Shown one piece after another: positions 1 through 8,897 of a stretch of DNA of 40,257 nucleotides. A model generated the notes under the pieces. It searched no databases. It was not told where the DNA came from and saw only the letters and a list, made by a program, of their open reading frames with translations. Source of the DNA: Syntrophales bacterium (GTDB lineage: Bacteria > Desulfobacterota > Syntrophia > Syntrophales > UBA2210); the NCBI GenBank assembly GCA_023230565.1, contig JALNXD010000029.1, positions 1 through 40,257 on the forward strand. Reading direction: 5' to 3'. The translations under genes and the position numbers were made by a program. Each line of letters begins with the position of its first letter. Position 1 is the stretch's first letter.

Positions 1-161
1 TCATCATAACAAAAATATCATCATCGCCAACCGGCCACATCGGATCGGTCTCGAATAGGTATTTCAAAAAAATCGGGCATAAAACCGGGTTTAATGAAAA
101 TTGTCTGTTGTTCAAAGGTCTCGCCTTTATCTACAATAGAACTATTTTTACAGTATGGCAT
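1..161 (-). pseudogene. Possible partial small gene with a frameshift at an A7/T7 run
   Basis: Unrecognised. An ATG at 159-161 follows a GGAG motif five bases upstream and opens a 46-residue reading frame (starts MPYCKNSSIVDKGE) that stops at 21-23. A second frame begins to look coding after a run of seven A on the plus strand (66-72) and reads KYLFETDPMWPVGDDD to the window edge with no stop. Joining the two frames at the homopolymer gives one smooth protein-like sequence. This could be a sequencing indel, a real frameshift, or chance. It lies downstream of the flagellar cluster on the same strand. No family is recognised. Confidence 0.3.
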
Positions 162-255
162 TTTTACTCCATAAACTCTCGCGAGTCAGGACCTGACCGT
201 AACACATGCAGGCGATATTACCACATATAATTAAAATGACAAATTTTTTCTTCAT
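148..255 (-). CDS. Possible very small secreted protein
   Basis: A 35-residue reading frame begins MKKKFVILIICGNIAC, which resembles a signal peptide (basic start, hydrophobic stretch, small residues and Cys). A purine-rich GAGAAG lies just upstream of the ATG. It ends before any mature domain. Its stop overlaps the start of the next small frame on the same strand, so it may be the first piece of a broken gene or a leader. No family is recognised, and chance cannot be excluded. Confidence 0.25.
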   Translation of the reverse strand: MKKKFVILIICGNIACMCYGQVLTRESLWSKNAIL

Positions 256-302
256 ATCACTTCTCTTTTTTTCATCCATTTATTTACCGTTACATGTCTT
301 AT

Positions 303-848
303 TCATAATAACATGAATTTTGTAAATAAAACCTCTTTCACAAAGGCACCGCCTCCCACCCGATTCAAAGTGTCTGCAATTTCTTGCTTTAATCTCTTAC
401 GTAAATGAGAATGGATAGTATCACTTATTGCCGCTTTCTTTGATGCCTCATATATTATTTTGCGAATCTCCAGATCATCCAGGTCTTCAGGCATGCCCCG
501 TTCTTCAAGTTCAAGCACGATATCCGCAATCAGCAATCTTGCAGCTTTATGTTCATTTTTTATAAAAATAAAAAAATCACCATACCGTCTGTAGCACATT
601 TGATATGTGGAAATATCGGTTGAAAACTTTTTTTGTTTTTCTCCGGGAAAGTAATTCAGAAACGGTTTCGCAAATGAAGACAAATTGCCTGCAGAACCGG
701 AATCTATTCTGAACAAGAGCAGCATAAAAGTGAATATAAAAACAAAAGCCAATGCCCTTCCGAAATTTTCAAAGGCAAAAACCTGACAACATGAATACTG
801 AACAATTCGCTCATTTTTATGATTTTGTGCCGGACATTGATGAATCAT
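303..848 (-). CDS. Divergent FliL-like flagellar basal-body protein (second FliL paralogue)
   Basis: A 181-residue protein with a cytoplasmic N-terminus of about 30 residues, one membrane segment at about 31-47 (ALAFVFIFTFMLLLF) and a periplasmic C-terminal domain. The end of the protein has the FliL layout: an ADIVLELE strand, a helix (EIRKIIYEASKKA), a second helix (LRKRLKQEIADTLNRV), then a closing strand KEVLFTKFMLL. The canonical FliL of this cluster (10728-11219) ends HVYFTEFVVQ in the same position. FliL surrounds the stator and supports torque. The gene follows fliA by 14 bases and has a strong AGGAG site nine bases before its ATG, so it is probably the last gene of the operon. The family call rests on fold pattern and topology; overall similarity is low. 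Confidence 0.6.
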   Translation of the reverse strand: MIHQCPAQNHKNERIVQYSCCQVFAFENFGRALAFVFIFTFMLLLFRIDSGSAGNLSSFAKPFLNYFPGEKQKKFSTDISTYQMCYRRYGDFFIFIKNEHKAARLLIADIVLELEERGMPEDLDDLEIRKIIYEASKKAAISDTIHSHLRKRLKQEIADTLNRVGGGAFVKEVLFTKFMLL

Positions 849-862
849 GTCTGTTATCTCCT

Positions 863-1618
863 TCAGGCCGAGGCTGCTTCTTTGATGCCCTGAATCTTAA
901 GAATGCCTCGCAGTTTGAGAATGGCGCTTGAATGAATCTGACTGATCCGCGATTCCGTCAAGCCAAGAACAGCACCTATTTCTTTCAGCGTCAGTTCTTC
1001 GTAATAGTATAAAGAAAGAACCAGTCCTTCTTTCTCCGGAAGGTTTTCAATTGCATCTTTCAGAATGTTTCTCAGCTCTTTTCCTGCGACCGCTGCAAAA
1101 GGATTTTCCTTTTCTATTTTTTCCAAAAGATCGCTGCTGGCAAATCTCTCGCAATAATCAGGAGGAAGATCATCACGGCTCAAAAGAGATACCCCCTGGG
1201 CATCATCGGCAAGCTGGTAATATTCTTCGAGTGAAAGCCCCATAAAGCGTGCGACCTCATCGTCGGAAGGAGGCCGTCCCAATTCCATGCCAAGAACAGC
1301 ACATGCATGTTCCAGTCTGGAATCCTTGTTTCTCGATGATCGTGAAAATGTGTCATGGGCTCTCATTTCATCTAAAATCGCGCCCCGGATTCTGAATCCG
1401 GCAAAGGTTTCAAAACGAACATTTCTTGTCTCATCAAAACGCTCTATTGCAGAAATGAGGCCGATTGTACCTACGCTGAGCAGATCCTCCTTATTCACAT
1501 GACTGGGCAGTCTCATGACAAAACGTTCAACAATGTGTTTTACCAGAGGCGCATATTTAACAATCAGCGCATTTCGCTTCTTTATATCAATCATCCCGGT
1601 CAACCACTGCATCTCCAA
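863..1618 (-). CDS. fliA: RNA polymerase sigma-28 factor FliA
   Basis: Sigma factor for late flagellar genes (filament, chemotaxis). Region 2 is clear (LLSVGTIGLISAIERFDE, then RFETFAGFRIRGAILDEMR). Region 3 follows (LGRPPSDDEVARFMGL), and region 4 has the helix-turn-helix LTLKEIGAVLGLTESRISQI. Length is 251 residues from the first ATG; FliA proteins are usually about 230-250. An ATG eight codons in (1592-1594), giving MIDIKKRNALIVKYAPLV, is an equally possible start because neither has an ideal ribosome site. The first ATG overlaps the 3' end of flhG by 32 bases, so translation is probably coupled. The gene sits near the end of the early/middle flagellar operon, as in many Desulfobacterota. 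No anti-sigma FlgM is present in the window. Confidence 0.95.
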   Translation of the reverse strand: MEMQWLTGMIDIKKRNALIVKYAPLVKHIVERFVMRLPSHVNKEDLLSVGTIGLISAIERFDETRNVRFETFAGFRIRGAILDEMRAHDTFSRSSRNKDSRLEHACAVLGMELGRPPSDDEVARFMGLSLEEYYQLADDAQGVSLLSRDDLPPDYCERFASSDLLEKIEKENPFAAVAGKELRNILKDAIENLPEKEGLVLSLYYYEELTLKEIGAVLGLTESRISQIHSSAILKLRGILKIQGIKEAASA

Positions 1619-2468
1619 AAAATTTGATCATTCCCCTGCTGCCACTTGTCCGAGATTCTTCCCTCCATATCTCGTCGGCAATTGCTGCCAGAAGCCTGCT
1701 TGCCCGTGATGAAGGATAAATTTCCGCAAAAAGACTCTGCTGTTTTATGGAGGCCGAAACACAACGGTCTCTGGTGACATATCCCAGATATCCTACCGAT
1801 ACATTGAGAAAATGATTTGTGGCGCCGCTCAGCCGCTTGTACACTTCAAAAGCTTCTCCTGCATCTTTGACCATGTTCGCAAGAACCTTGAAATGATGAA
1901 CGGCATATCCCTGACTCAATATCTTTATTAACGCATAAGAATCAGTAAGAGAGGTCGGGTCCGGTGAAATTACGACGATAATGTCTCTGGCAGCCGTGTT
2001 GAAATACATCACATTTCCCGTGATACCTGCTGCCGTGTCAATTATCATGACATCGATTTTTTCATTGTAATTGTCAAGTTCTTCGACAAGCGTCAGTTTC
2101 TGGCCTGCTGAAAGATCGGCCATTTGCTGGATACCTGACGCGGCGGGAATGATTATCATGCCTCCGGGTCCTTTTATGGCAATCTCCGGAAGTGTCTTTT
2201 CTCCTCGAAAAAGGTGGTAAAGATTAAAATGCGGGGAAATTCCCAGAAGCACATCTATATTTGCCAGTCCTGCATCGGCATCCAACAACAGCACCTTTTT
2301 ACCCATTTTTGAGAAGAGATATGCAAGGTTGGCCGCGATATTGGTTTTGCCTACACCTCCCTTTCCACTGGTCACCGCTATCACTTTCGCCCCGGTGTTG
2401 GGCTTGCGAATACTCTCAATCGATCCGCCTGTGTTTCCGATTCTTCTTAGCGTCTGGGCCTGATCCAC
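1587..2468 (-). CDS. flhG: FlhG (FleN/YlxH), MinD-type ATPase controlling flagellar number
   Basis: A 293-residue P-loop ATPase of the MinD/ParA superfamily. The deviant Walker A is SGKGGVGKT at about 34-42, and further motifs are LLLDADAGLANIDVLLG and IIDTAAG. The N-terminus DQAQTLRR matches the FlhG activator motif that stimulates the FlhF GTPase (established for the family). The C-terminal region is basic and amphipathic, as expected for membrane attachment. The start is GTG at 2466-2468 with GAGGTGAAA upstream. It lies 75 bases after flhF and overlaps fliA. FlhF and FlhG together set the place and number of flagella, commonly polar; here that is inference. Confidence 0.95.
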   Translation of the reverse strand: MDQAQTLRRIGNTGGSIESIRKPNTGAKVIAVTSGKGGVGKTNIAANLAYLFSKMGKKVLLLDADAGLANIDVLLGISPHFNLYHLFRGEKTLPEIAIKGPGGMIIIPAASGIQQMADLSAGQKLTLVEELDNYNEKIDVMIIDTAAGITGNVMYFNTAARDIIVVISPDPTSLTDSYALIKILSQGYAVHHFKVLANMVKDAGEAFEVYKRLSGATNHFLNVSVGYLGYVTRDRCVSASIKQQSLFAEIYPSSRASRLLAAIADEIWREESRTSGSRGMIKFFGDAVVDRDD

Positions 2469-2543
2469 CTTTCACCTCATTCTTTGCAATCAATCCGCCA
2501 CAGCTTCCGATATGTAAATTTTTTTTACCGTTTCCCTGAAGTA

Positions 2544-3656
2544 TCAGTGCATTTGTTCTTCCATAACAAGACGCACGAACTTAAACGCATTCATTTCTTC
2601 TATATCCTGAGGAACACGCTGGCCGTCAGCAATATGAGAAACCGGTTTACATGCATATTCCATAATATTGTAGAGTGAACCGTATGAACCGGCATCATCT
2701 AATTTGGTGAATATTATATGGTCGTATCCTGCTGCTCCAAACCGGACAGCAGCATTTGTCATGGTATCGCAGCTCGCTGTGGCGCTAAGAACGAGAGCAG
2801 TGTCAACAGGATGCTCCCCGGTCATAAGAGCTTTTATTTTCATGCACTGCTTCATATCATTTCTGCCCGCCCCGGGCGTATCTACGAGCACCAGATCCTT
2901 GTCGGAAAATTTTTCCACTGTCTTTCTGAATTCCCTGTCTTCCTTCACTATTTCAAGGGGAATATTCATAATATCTGCGTATATTTTCAGCTGACCTATT
3001 GCGCCTATACGATATGTATCCGTTGTCACAATCCCGACCTTCTTTTTGTCCCCATATATCGCCTTTGCTGCAATTTTTGCGAGAGTTGTAGTTTTCCCTT
3101 CTCCGGAAGGACCGATAAAGGCTCGAATCCGCTTCTCCCGCTGCCCGGAAAAAACAGGTTCGATTGATTGTTGCATAATCTTTTTCAAATGGATCCAGGT
3201 ATTGCAGCCGTCTGGATATCCATTTTTTACTGCATCTTCCTTCAATGTTTTTATAAGTGAGAGAACGGAACGGGAAGCAATTCCTTTCGATATCAGAGTT
3301 TCATATACAGGCACATAGGGTCCTAAATCACGGTAATGCCCTTTTACACCTAAAAATTCGAAAAGCGTTTGAAAATCATGCCTTAATTCCGAAAAAAACA
3401 GTTCAATATCTTTCCGGCATTCTGTCGGGCGTTCAGCAGATTGAGACCTTGTCAATACGTCCGGACATCCAATGTTTCCCTCTGTAGCAGATGTTGCCTT
3501 CGTACTTTGCATCCTGTCGACGGCTGCCATGACTTCCAGGCTTTTTGCACCTTTGATCCTTCTAGCAGAAAGAATTACCGCGTCAGGGCCAAGGTCCTGT
3601 TTAATTTTTTGCATTGCTTCGTCTATTCGATTTACTTCATACCTCTTGACCTGCAT
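2544..3656 (-). CDS. flhF: FlhF, SRP-family GTPase for flagellar placement
   Basis: A 370-residue SRP-type GTPase. The N-terminus MQVKRYEVNRIDEAM followed by DLGPDAVILSARRI is the typical FlhF B-domain start. A variable linker runs to about residue 85. The N and G domains contain Walker A GPSGEGKTTT at 182-191, then TTDTYRIGA, VLVDTPGAGRND, and the guanine-specificity motif TKLDDAGSYG. The start overlaps the flhA 3' end by 20 bases, so translation is probably coupled. FlhF recruits the first basal-body parts to the pole and is counteracted by FlhG encoded next. Length and motif order are normal. Confidence 0.96.
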   Translation of the reverse strand: MQVKRYEVNRIDEAMQKIKQDLGPDAVILSARRIKGAKSLEVMAAVDRMQSTKATSATEGNIGCPDVLTRSQSAERPTECRKDIELFFSELRHDFQTLFEFLGVKGHYRDLGPYVPVYETLISKGIASRSVLSLIKTLKEDAVKNGYPDGCNTWIHLKKIMQQSIEPVFSGQREKRIRAFIGPSGEGKTTTLAKIAAKAIYGDKKKVGIVTTDTYRIGAIGQLKIYADIMNIPLEIVKEDREFRKTVEKFSDKDLVLVDTPGAGRNDMKQCMKIKALMTGEHPVDTALVLSATASCDTMTNAAVRFGAAGYDHIIFTKLDDAGSYGSLYNIMEYACKPVSHIADGQRVPQDIEEMNAFKFVRLVMEEQMH

Positions 3657-5739
3657 CTTGAAGCCTCAGCATTCCCAGGGATTTTATATTGACATCATAT
3701 GTAACTTCACTGTGAGACAAAACAGCAATGGAAGGAAAAAATTTTTCCACAATTTTCCACAACGCGCTTCTTGCCCGGGGCGAGCAAAGAATAACCGGCT
3801 GCAACCCTTTTTCGGTAAAATTTTTTACATATCCCTGAAGATTTCTCATAATTGACTGAATGAGCGCTGATTCAGCCGTTACGAAAGATTCATATTCGGT
3901 ATGCTGAACCGATTCGCTGATTGCGTCTTCCATATCCGGAGCAACCAGGACTACGGTCACATCACCATTGGCATCCGTATACTGGCTGGTGATCGTTCTC
4001 GAAAGAGATTGCCTTACGTATCCCGTAAGGAGATCGACATTCTTTGTTACCGGAATATAGTCGGCAAGCGTCTCCACAATTGTAATCATGTCACGAATGG
4101 AAACACGTTCTTTTAAAAGTCGCTGTATTACCTTATGGAGAACGCCCAGCGGAACCGCATTGGGCACCAGATCGGAAACAAGCGCTGGATAATCTTGCGA
4201 AAGATTATCCAGAAGAGATTGCACATCCTGCCTGCCGACCAGTTCAGCCGCATGGCTTTTTACTATTTCTGTAATGTGAGTGGTAATAACCGTAGCCGGA
4301 TCAACCACTACAACCCCTTTTGCCTGAAGGTTTTCTCTTTCTCTTTCATTGACCCAGACGGCCGGCAGGCCGAAGGCAGGTTCTTTTGTATCCACTCCCT
4401 TGATCTTGAGCTTTTCGTCGGGAGTAATGGCAAGAAGATGACCCATAAGAAGTTCGCCTCGTGCAATCTGAGCGCCTTTAAGTTTGAGCATATATTCATT
4501 CGGCTTGAGCTGGAGATTATCCCTGATATGAATCGCGGGCATAACAAATCCCATCTCCAGGACCAGTTGCCGTCTGAAAGCTTTTATCCTCTGAAGCAGT
4601 TCTCCTTCCCTGGCGGAATCCACGAGAGGAATAAGAGTGTAACCGACATCCAGTTCAAGGATATCCAAAGGGAGAAGCGACTCAAGCGTTTCCGGCGGTG
4701 GCTCGGCAATATGCTCCTTTTCAATTTCGCCTTCTTCGAAAGATTTTTTTGATAGTGTAAATGCCGCCGCCGCCATAGCAAAAGCAATGCTCAAAAAGGC
4801 GACCGTCGGCATTCCCGGGATCATGCCGAATATAAAAAGAATAATCGATGCAGAAACGATCGCTTTAGGTTTGAAAATCAGCTGTCCGGTTACTTCCTTT
4901 CCAAAATCTGCGGAAGAAGCCGAACGTGTGACGAGCATACCGGCAGCCGTTGAAACGATTAATGCCGGTATCTGCGTGACAAGCCCGTCACCTACTGTAA
5001 GCAGCGTATAGGTCTGCGCGGCTTCATCCGCCTGCATCCCTTTCTGAATGACACCGACTACCAGGCCACCGATAATATTAATGAGAGTAATGATAATACC
5101 TGCCACGGCATCACCTCTCACGAACTTGCTTGCACCATCCATTGCCCCGTAAAAGTCGGCCTCCCGTTCTATTGCTCCGCGCCTTTTTCTTGCCTCACTG
5201 TCGTTAATCAGGCCGGCGTTCAGGTCGGCATCGATACTCATCTGCTTACCCGGCATTGCGTCCAGGGTAAATCTGGCTGCAACTTCGGCAATTCTTGTGG
5301 CACCCTTGGTGATCACAATAAAATTAATGAGAACGAGCACAAAAAATACAATAAACCCAACAACGAAATTACCGCCTACGACGAAAGTCCCAAAGGCTTT
5401 TATCACGTGGCCTGCCGCTGCTGTCCCTTCATTTCCGTGGAGAAGAATAAGACGGGTAGAGGCCACATTTAACGAAAGGCGGGCAAGCGTAGCAACAAGA
5501 AGTATCGAGGGAAATACCGAAAAATCAAGGGGCTTAAGGGAATAAACGGCGACTAGAAGAATAAGGAGGCTGAATGTAATATTTAAAGAAAGCAATATAT
5601 CGAGAATGAATGAAGGCAGAGGTATCATCATAACCAGAAGAACGCCGATGATTCCCATGCCGATGAGCGTACTGCTGCTCTTCAGCCACTCGGAGATATA
5701 CGTAGTTTTGATTCCGGACGCAACTACAGGTTGCTCCAC
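3637..5739 (-). CDS. flhA: FlhA, flagellar type III export gate protein
   Basis: A 700-residue protein, a normal length. The N-terminal half holds about eight membrane segments from residue 25 onward (for example IGMGIIGVLLVMMIPL and VVGFIVFFVLVLINFIVI). The FHIPEP-family motifs follow: ATLARLSLNVASTRLIL, DAMPGKQMSIDADLNAGLI, and the GASKFVRGDAVAG loop. The C-terminal cytoplasmic half binds substrates and chaperones and contains VDPATVITTHITEIVK. FlhA forms the nonameric export ring and couples proton flow to export. It overlaps flhB by 16 bases and flhF by 20 bases in one coding string. Confidence 0.98.
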   Translation of the reverse strand: MEQPVVASGIKTTYISEWLKSSSTLIGMGIIGVLLVMMIPLPSFILDILLSLNITFSLLILLVAVYSLKPLDFSVFPSILLVATLARLSLNVASTRLILLHGNEGTAAAGHVIKAFGTFVVGGNFVVGFIVFFVLVLINFIVITKGATRIAEVAARFTLDAMPGKQMSIDADLNAGLINDSEARKRRGAIEREADFYGAMDGASKFVRGDAVAGIIITLINIIGGLVVGVIQKGMQADEAAQTYTLLTVGDGLVTQIPALIVSTAAGMLVTRSASSADFGKEVTGQLIFKPKAIVSASIILFIFGMIPGMPTVAFLSIAFAMAAAAFTLSKKSFEEGEIEKEHIAEPPPETLESLLPLDILELDVGYTLIPLVDSAREGELLQRIKAFRRQLVLEMGFVMPAIHIRDNLQLKPNEYMLKLKGAQIARGELLMGHLLAITPDEKLKIKGVDTKEPAFGLPAVWVNERERENLQAKGVVVVDPATVITTHITEIVKSHAAELVGRQDVQSLLDNLSQDYPALVSDLVPNAVPLGVLHKVIQRLLKERVSIRDMITIVETLADYIPVTKNVDLLTGYVRQSLSRTITSQYTDANGDVTVVLVAPDMEDAISESVQHTEYESFVTAESALIQSIMRNLQGYVKNFTEKGLQPVILCSPRARSALWKIVEKFFPSIAVLSHSEVTYDVNIKSLGMLRLQDAGQEV

Positions 5740-6812
5740 TCGGAAGACCTCCTTCCTCCCAGTTTGAAAACATATGCCAATACTTCGGCAACCGCGTTAT
5801 ACAGCTCTTCAGGTATGGTCTCATTCACAGCAACGGTTTTATTCAATACTTGTGCCAGAATCTTGTTTTCAACAATGGGAATTTTATTTTCCCTCGCTGT
5901 CTCTTTTATCTTCTCTGCCATAAAGCCTTGACCTTTTGCCGTAACTTTCGGCGCAACCATTTTTTTTCTGTCATATTTAAGCGCAACGGCAATGTGTGTA
6001 GGGTTGGTAATCACCACATCAGCTTTTGCTACATCGGCAATCATGCGTTTTCTGGCCGCTTCTCTCTGAAGTCTTCTGATCCTGGCCTTGATTAAAGGAT
6101 CGCCTTCTGTATGTTTTAATTCATCTTTTACCTCCTGTTTTGACATCCGAAGTTTCTTTTCGTGCTCCCAGCGCTGAAAAGCGTAATCCAGAATTGCAAG
6201 AACAATCAGGACCAGACAACTTCTGAACGTTATCGTGAGCGCTATCGAACCTACCAGAGAGAGAATCTCTCCGGGACTTTGCTCGCCTATTATTATGAGG
6301 TTCTCCAATTCGCCTTTTATAGTCGAATAGGCAATAAGGGCCACAATGATAATTTTAAATATATTTTTTATCAGTTCGAGAAGCGATCTTATGGAGAAAA
6401 GCCGTTTGAAACCATTTACAGGGTTCAGTTTTGAAAATTGCGGTTTCACGGATTCCGGCGCAAAAATAAATCCTGTCTGCAGTACATTAGTAAAAAGTGC
6501 CACTGCAAACAGGGTGCACAAGACAGGCGAAAGACATACAAAAGTCTCCCGGGCCAAAAATCCGATTATTTCGGATATGCTTTCGCAGGTGCAGGCGGTG
6601 TTGAACGGACGGGTAAGATTCCATCGCATGATACTGCACAGATTTTTAACTATTTGAAAAGATGCGCAGTAAAAGACCAGAATCGATGCCATGAGAATCG
6701 CTGCTGACGTAATTTCCTGGCTTTTTGCGACCTGCCCTTTTTTTCTGGCATCATCTCTTCTCTTCTGCGAAGGCTTTTCAGTTTTTTCTTGTCCTGATTT
6801 CTCTTCGGTCAT
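5724..6812 (-). CDS. flhB: FlhB, flagellar export switch protein
   Basis: Controls the switch of export specificity from rod/hook to filament proteins. Four hydrophobic segments lie between about 36 and 215. The cytoplasmic tail carries the autocleavage motif NPTH at about 270-273, followed by VALKYDRKKM and the PIVENKILAQVL segment. The N-terminus is EKTEKPSQKRRDDARKKGQVAKS, typical of the family. The start at 6810-6812 (MTEEKSG) is preferred because AAGGAT lies six bases upstream; an in-frame ATG six bases earlier overlaps that ribosome site. It would make 362 residues. The 80 bases between fliR and flhB contain a 10-bp palindrome CAGTTAACTG (6830-6839) of unknown meaning. Confidence 0.97.
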   Translation of the reverse strand: MTEEKSGQEKTEKPSQKRRDDARKKGQVAKSQEITSAAILMASILVFYCASFQIVKNLCSIMRWNLTRPFNTACTCESISEIIGFLARETFVCLSPVLCTLFAVALFTNVLQTGFIFAPESVKPQFSKLNPVNGFKRLFSIRSLLELIKNIFKIIIVALIAYSTIKGELENLIIIGEQSPGEILSLVGSIALTITFRSCLVLIVLAILDYAFQRWEHEKKLRMSKQEVKDELKHTEGDPLIKARIRRLQREAARKRMIADVAKADVVITNPTHIAVALKYDRKKMVAPKVTAKGQGFMAEKIKETARENKIPIVENKILAQVLNKTVAVNETIPEELYNAVAEVLAYVFKLGGRRSSEWSNL

Positions 6813-6892
6813 GTACATCCTTGACTTGACAGTTAACTGACGGTTACGTCAAAAAGTATACATCCAAAAGTCCGGTCATTCGGGTTTGACGT

Positions 6893-7663
6893 TCACATAA
6901 GGCGGATGAGTGCCTCTATCGTTTTCCCGAAGCCGGAAAAGGCAAATCCCATTACTTTCACTATGAAAGGCAGAGTAAGACCTATTCCGATAAGCCCGAT
7001 TCCTATTTTCAAAGGAAAGCCGACTATAAAAATATTGATCTGCGGAACGGTTCTCGCAATCATGCCAAGACTGATACTGACGAGCACGAGCAATGCCATG
7101 ACAGGAGCACCTATTTTAACTGCCATGACAAATATTTCTCTTGAAAATGAAAGTATTGATTCTATTAACGTGCCGGAAGGATCAAATGCAAGCAACGGAA
7201 CGATCCGGAAGCTCTGTGCTGCGCCAAGAATAAAGAGATGATGCCCGTCGACGGCAAAAAAAACAAATGCTGCGATAAGATAGACGAACTGAGATATGAT
7301 GGAAACCTGCGTGCTCGACAGGGGATCGACGACATTAACTATTGCAAAACCCATCTGAAAACCGATTAATTGTCCGGCCAGCTGCATTCCCTCAAAAATG
7401 AATCGCACTACAAGACCGATTACAAGACCTATAAATATTTCTCCTGCCATTGAAATAACTAATTGAACAAGCCCCTGCGGCAATGGACATTTGGCAACAA
7501 AGAAAGACACGGGCAACGTAACAAAAGCAGCAATTGACGCTCTTAAGCGAATAGGAACGGTTCTGGCTCCGAAGACCGGAATGGCAAAAATAAATCCCGC
7601 TATTCTCAGAAAAACGAGAATAAATGTCGCAAGTGCTTGTAAATCAAAGAAAGGAACGTTCAT
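6893..7663 (-). CDS. fliR: FliR, flagellar export gate protein
   Basis: A 256-residue, very hydrophobic protein with about five to six membrane segments. It contains family features such as FLRIAGFIFAIPVFGARTVPIRLR near the start (positions 18-41), GEIFIGLVIGLVVRFIFEGM, and GFPLKIGIGL. FliR forms the export core channel together with FliP and FliQ. It starts 33 bases after the fliQ stop, and the ribosome site before its ATG is weak (AGACAGAG). fliR is followed by flhB, the usual order. Confidence 0.96.
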   Translation of the reverse strand: MNVPFFDLQALATFILVFLRIAGFIFAIPVFGARTVPIRLRASIAAFVTLPVSFFVAKCPLPQGLVQLVISMAGEIFIGLVIGLVVRFIFEGMQLAGQLIGFQMGFAIVNVVDPLSSTQVSIISQFVYLIAAFVFFAVDGHHLFILGAAQSFRIVPLLAFDPSGTLIESILSFSREIFVMAVKIGAPVMALLVLVSISLGMIARTVPQINIFIVGFPLKIGIGLIGIGLTLPFIVKVMGFAFSGFGKTIEALIRLM

Positions 7664-7696
7664 CTCTGTCTATGCATGATATCTTCGTTGGGATAT

Positions 7697-7963
7697 TCAG
7701 CGGATGAGATTCGGTATGGAAGCAAACAGATTTTCTGTGTAGGCAACCATAAGATTGATCATCCAGGGAAGCGCAATTACGAGGGCCAGCATGACGCCTA
7801 TAATCTTGGGAACAAAAGTGAGCGTCATTTCCTGAACTTGAGTCACCGCCTGTAAAATGCTGACGACAAGCCCGATCGCAAGACCGACCAGAAGCATTGG
7901 TGCCGAAAGCAGAAGAGTAACTTCTACCGCCTCTTTTGCCATTCCGATAACGATGTCGATCAC
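7697..7963 (-). CDS. fliQ: FliQ, flagellar export gate protein
   Basis: A two-helix membrane protein of the FliPQR export core. Family features are EVTLLLSAPMLLVGLAIGL, VSILQAVTQVQEMTL and the TFVPKIIGV turn. I chose the GTG at 7961-7963 as start. A strong GGAGGTGA site (7972-7979) lies eight bases upstream, and the resulting 88 residues match the usual 89-90. The longer frame starts at an ATG (7979-7981) that itself overlaps this ribosome site and has none of its own. Confidence 0.95.
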   Translation of the reverse strand: MIDIVIGMAKEAVEVTLLLSAPMLLVGLAIGLVVSILQAVTQVQEMTLTFVPKIIGVMLALVIALPWMINLMVAYTENLFASIPNLIR

Positions 7964-8132
7964 AGTACCAATCACCTCCATAAAAATTGAAAACTACCGT
8001 TTTTTTTCATACATTCTTTTGCCGCTCATATTTCGGCCTTTCTGCTTTTTTTCAGGCTCCAGAATTTTTGACCCAAAGGCACGTGAAATACCGGCACGGA
8101 GGCAAAAAACGAAATATTGTACCAGGGGGAAA

Positions 8133-8897
8133 TCACGTAAAACTTTCCACCAGCGATCCCACTATGAGATACCACCCGTCGACAAGAACAAAAAGAAGCA
8201 GTTTAAAGGGCAAACTGACCATGATTGGAGGCAGCATCAACATCCCCATCGAAAGTAGTACGCTCGCCACCACCATATCAAGAATCAAAAAAGGCATGTA
8301 AATCATAAACCCGATCTGAAAGGCCGTTTTCAGTTCGCTTATGACAAACGCGGGAATAAGTGCTGAAAGACCGGTATCTTCCGGAACAGCTGGCTTTTCT
8401 GTTGAAGAGATTCGAAGAAACAGGGCAAGATCTTTTTGTCGCGTATGAGCAAGCATGAACTTTTTGACCGGCTGCGCCGCTGCATTCAATGCTTCTCCGG
8501 CATCCATAGTTTCATGAAGGTATGGCTGAACGGCCCTTTGATTCACCTGGTTCCACACAGGCATCATTATAAAAAACGTCAAAAACAATGAAAGGCCTAT
8601 AATGATTTGATTCGCAGGAATCTGCTGTGTCCCGAGCGCATGCCGCAAAAGCGACAGAACAACAACGATTCTTGTAAAAGAAGTAACCATGATCAGGATA
8701 GCGGGGGCAAGTGAAAGAATAGTAAAAATAAAGAGAAGCTTCAGCGCGGCGGATACGTTTTTCGGGTCATCTCCTGCATCGTCGAGAGTTATCTGAATAG
8801 AAGGAACACTGATTCCTTCTGCACAAGCAGGAAGAGCAGCGGCCGCAAAAAGCAGTGCGAATATGACAAGAAGAGAGGGTATGCCTCGCTCAATCAT
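8133..8897 (-). CDS. fliP: FliP, flagellar export gate protein
   Basis: A 254-residue protein with a signal peptide (cleavage probably after ALPACAEG, about residue 26) and four later hydrophobic segments. Clear family motifs are MVTSFTRIVVVLSLLRHALGTQQ, in the region 70-92, and NQIIIGLSLFLTFFIMMPV, with FQIGFMIYMPFLILDMVVAS near the end. FliP pentamers form the main export channel with FliQ and FliR. The start overlaps the fliO stop by eight bases. The 170 bases between its stop and fliQ hold no gene I can support. Confidence 0.97.
   Translation of the reverse strand: MIERGIPSLLVIFALLFAAAALPACAEGISVPSIQITLDDAGDDPKNVSAALKLLFIFTILSLAPAILIMVTSFTRIVVVLSLLRHALGTQQIPANQIIIGLSLFLTFFIMMPVWNQVNQRAVQPYLHETMDAGEALNAAAQPVKKFMLAHTRQKDLALFLRISSTEKPAVPEDTGLSALIPAFVISELKTAFQIGFMIYMPFLILDMVVASVLLSMGMLMLPPIMVSLPFKLLLFVLVDGWYLIVGSLVESFT

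Noticed and set aside
5297..5545. Plus-strand open frames inside flhA and other flagellar genes
   Set aside because: Antisense shadows of well-recognised genes with biased composition and no ribosome sites.
6830..6839. 10-bp palindrome CAGTTAACTG between fliR and flhB as an operator
   Set aside because: Short palindromes of this size occur by chance, and there is no promoter evidence beside it.
8078..8094. Possible sigma-54 element before fliQ (CGGTATTTCACGTGCC on the minus strand)
   Set aside because: GG-N10-GC spacing is right, but the -24 lacks the leading T and the -12 reads GTGC rather than TTGC. fliQ also lies in a tight export-gene string.
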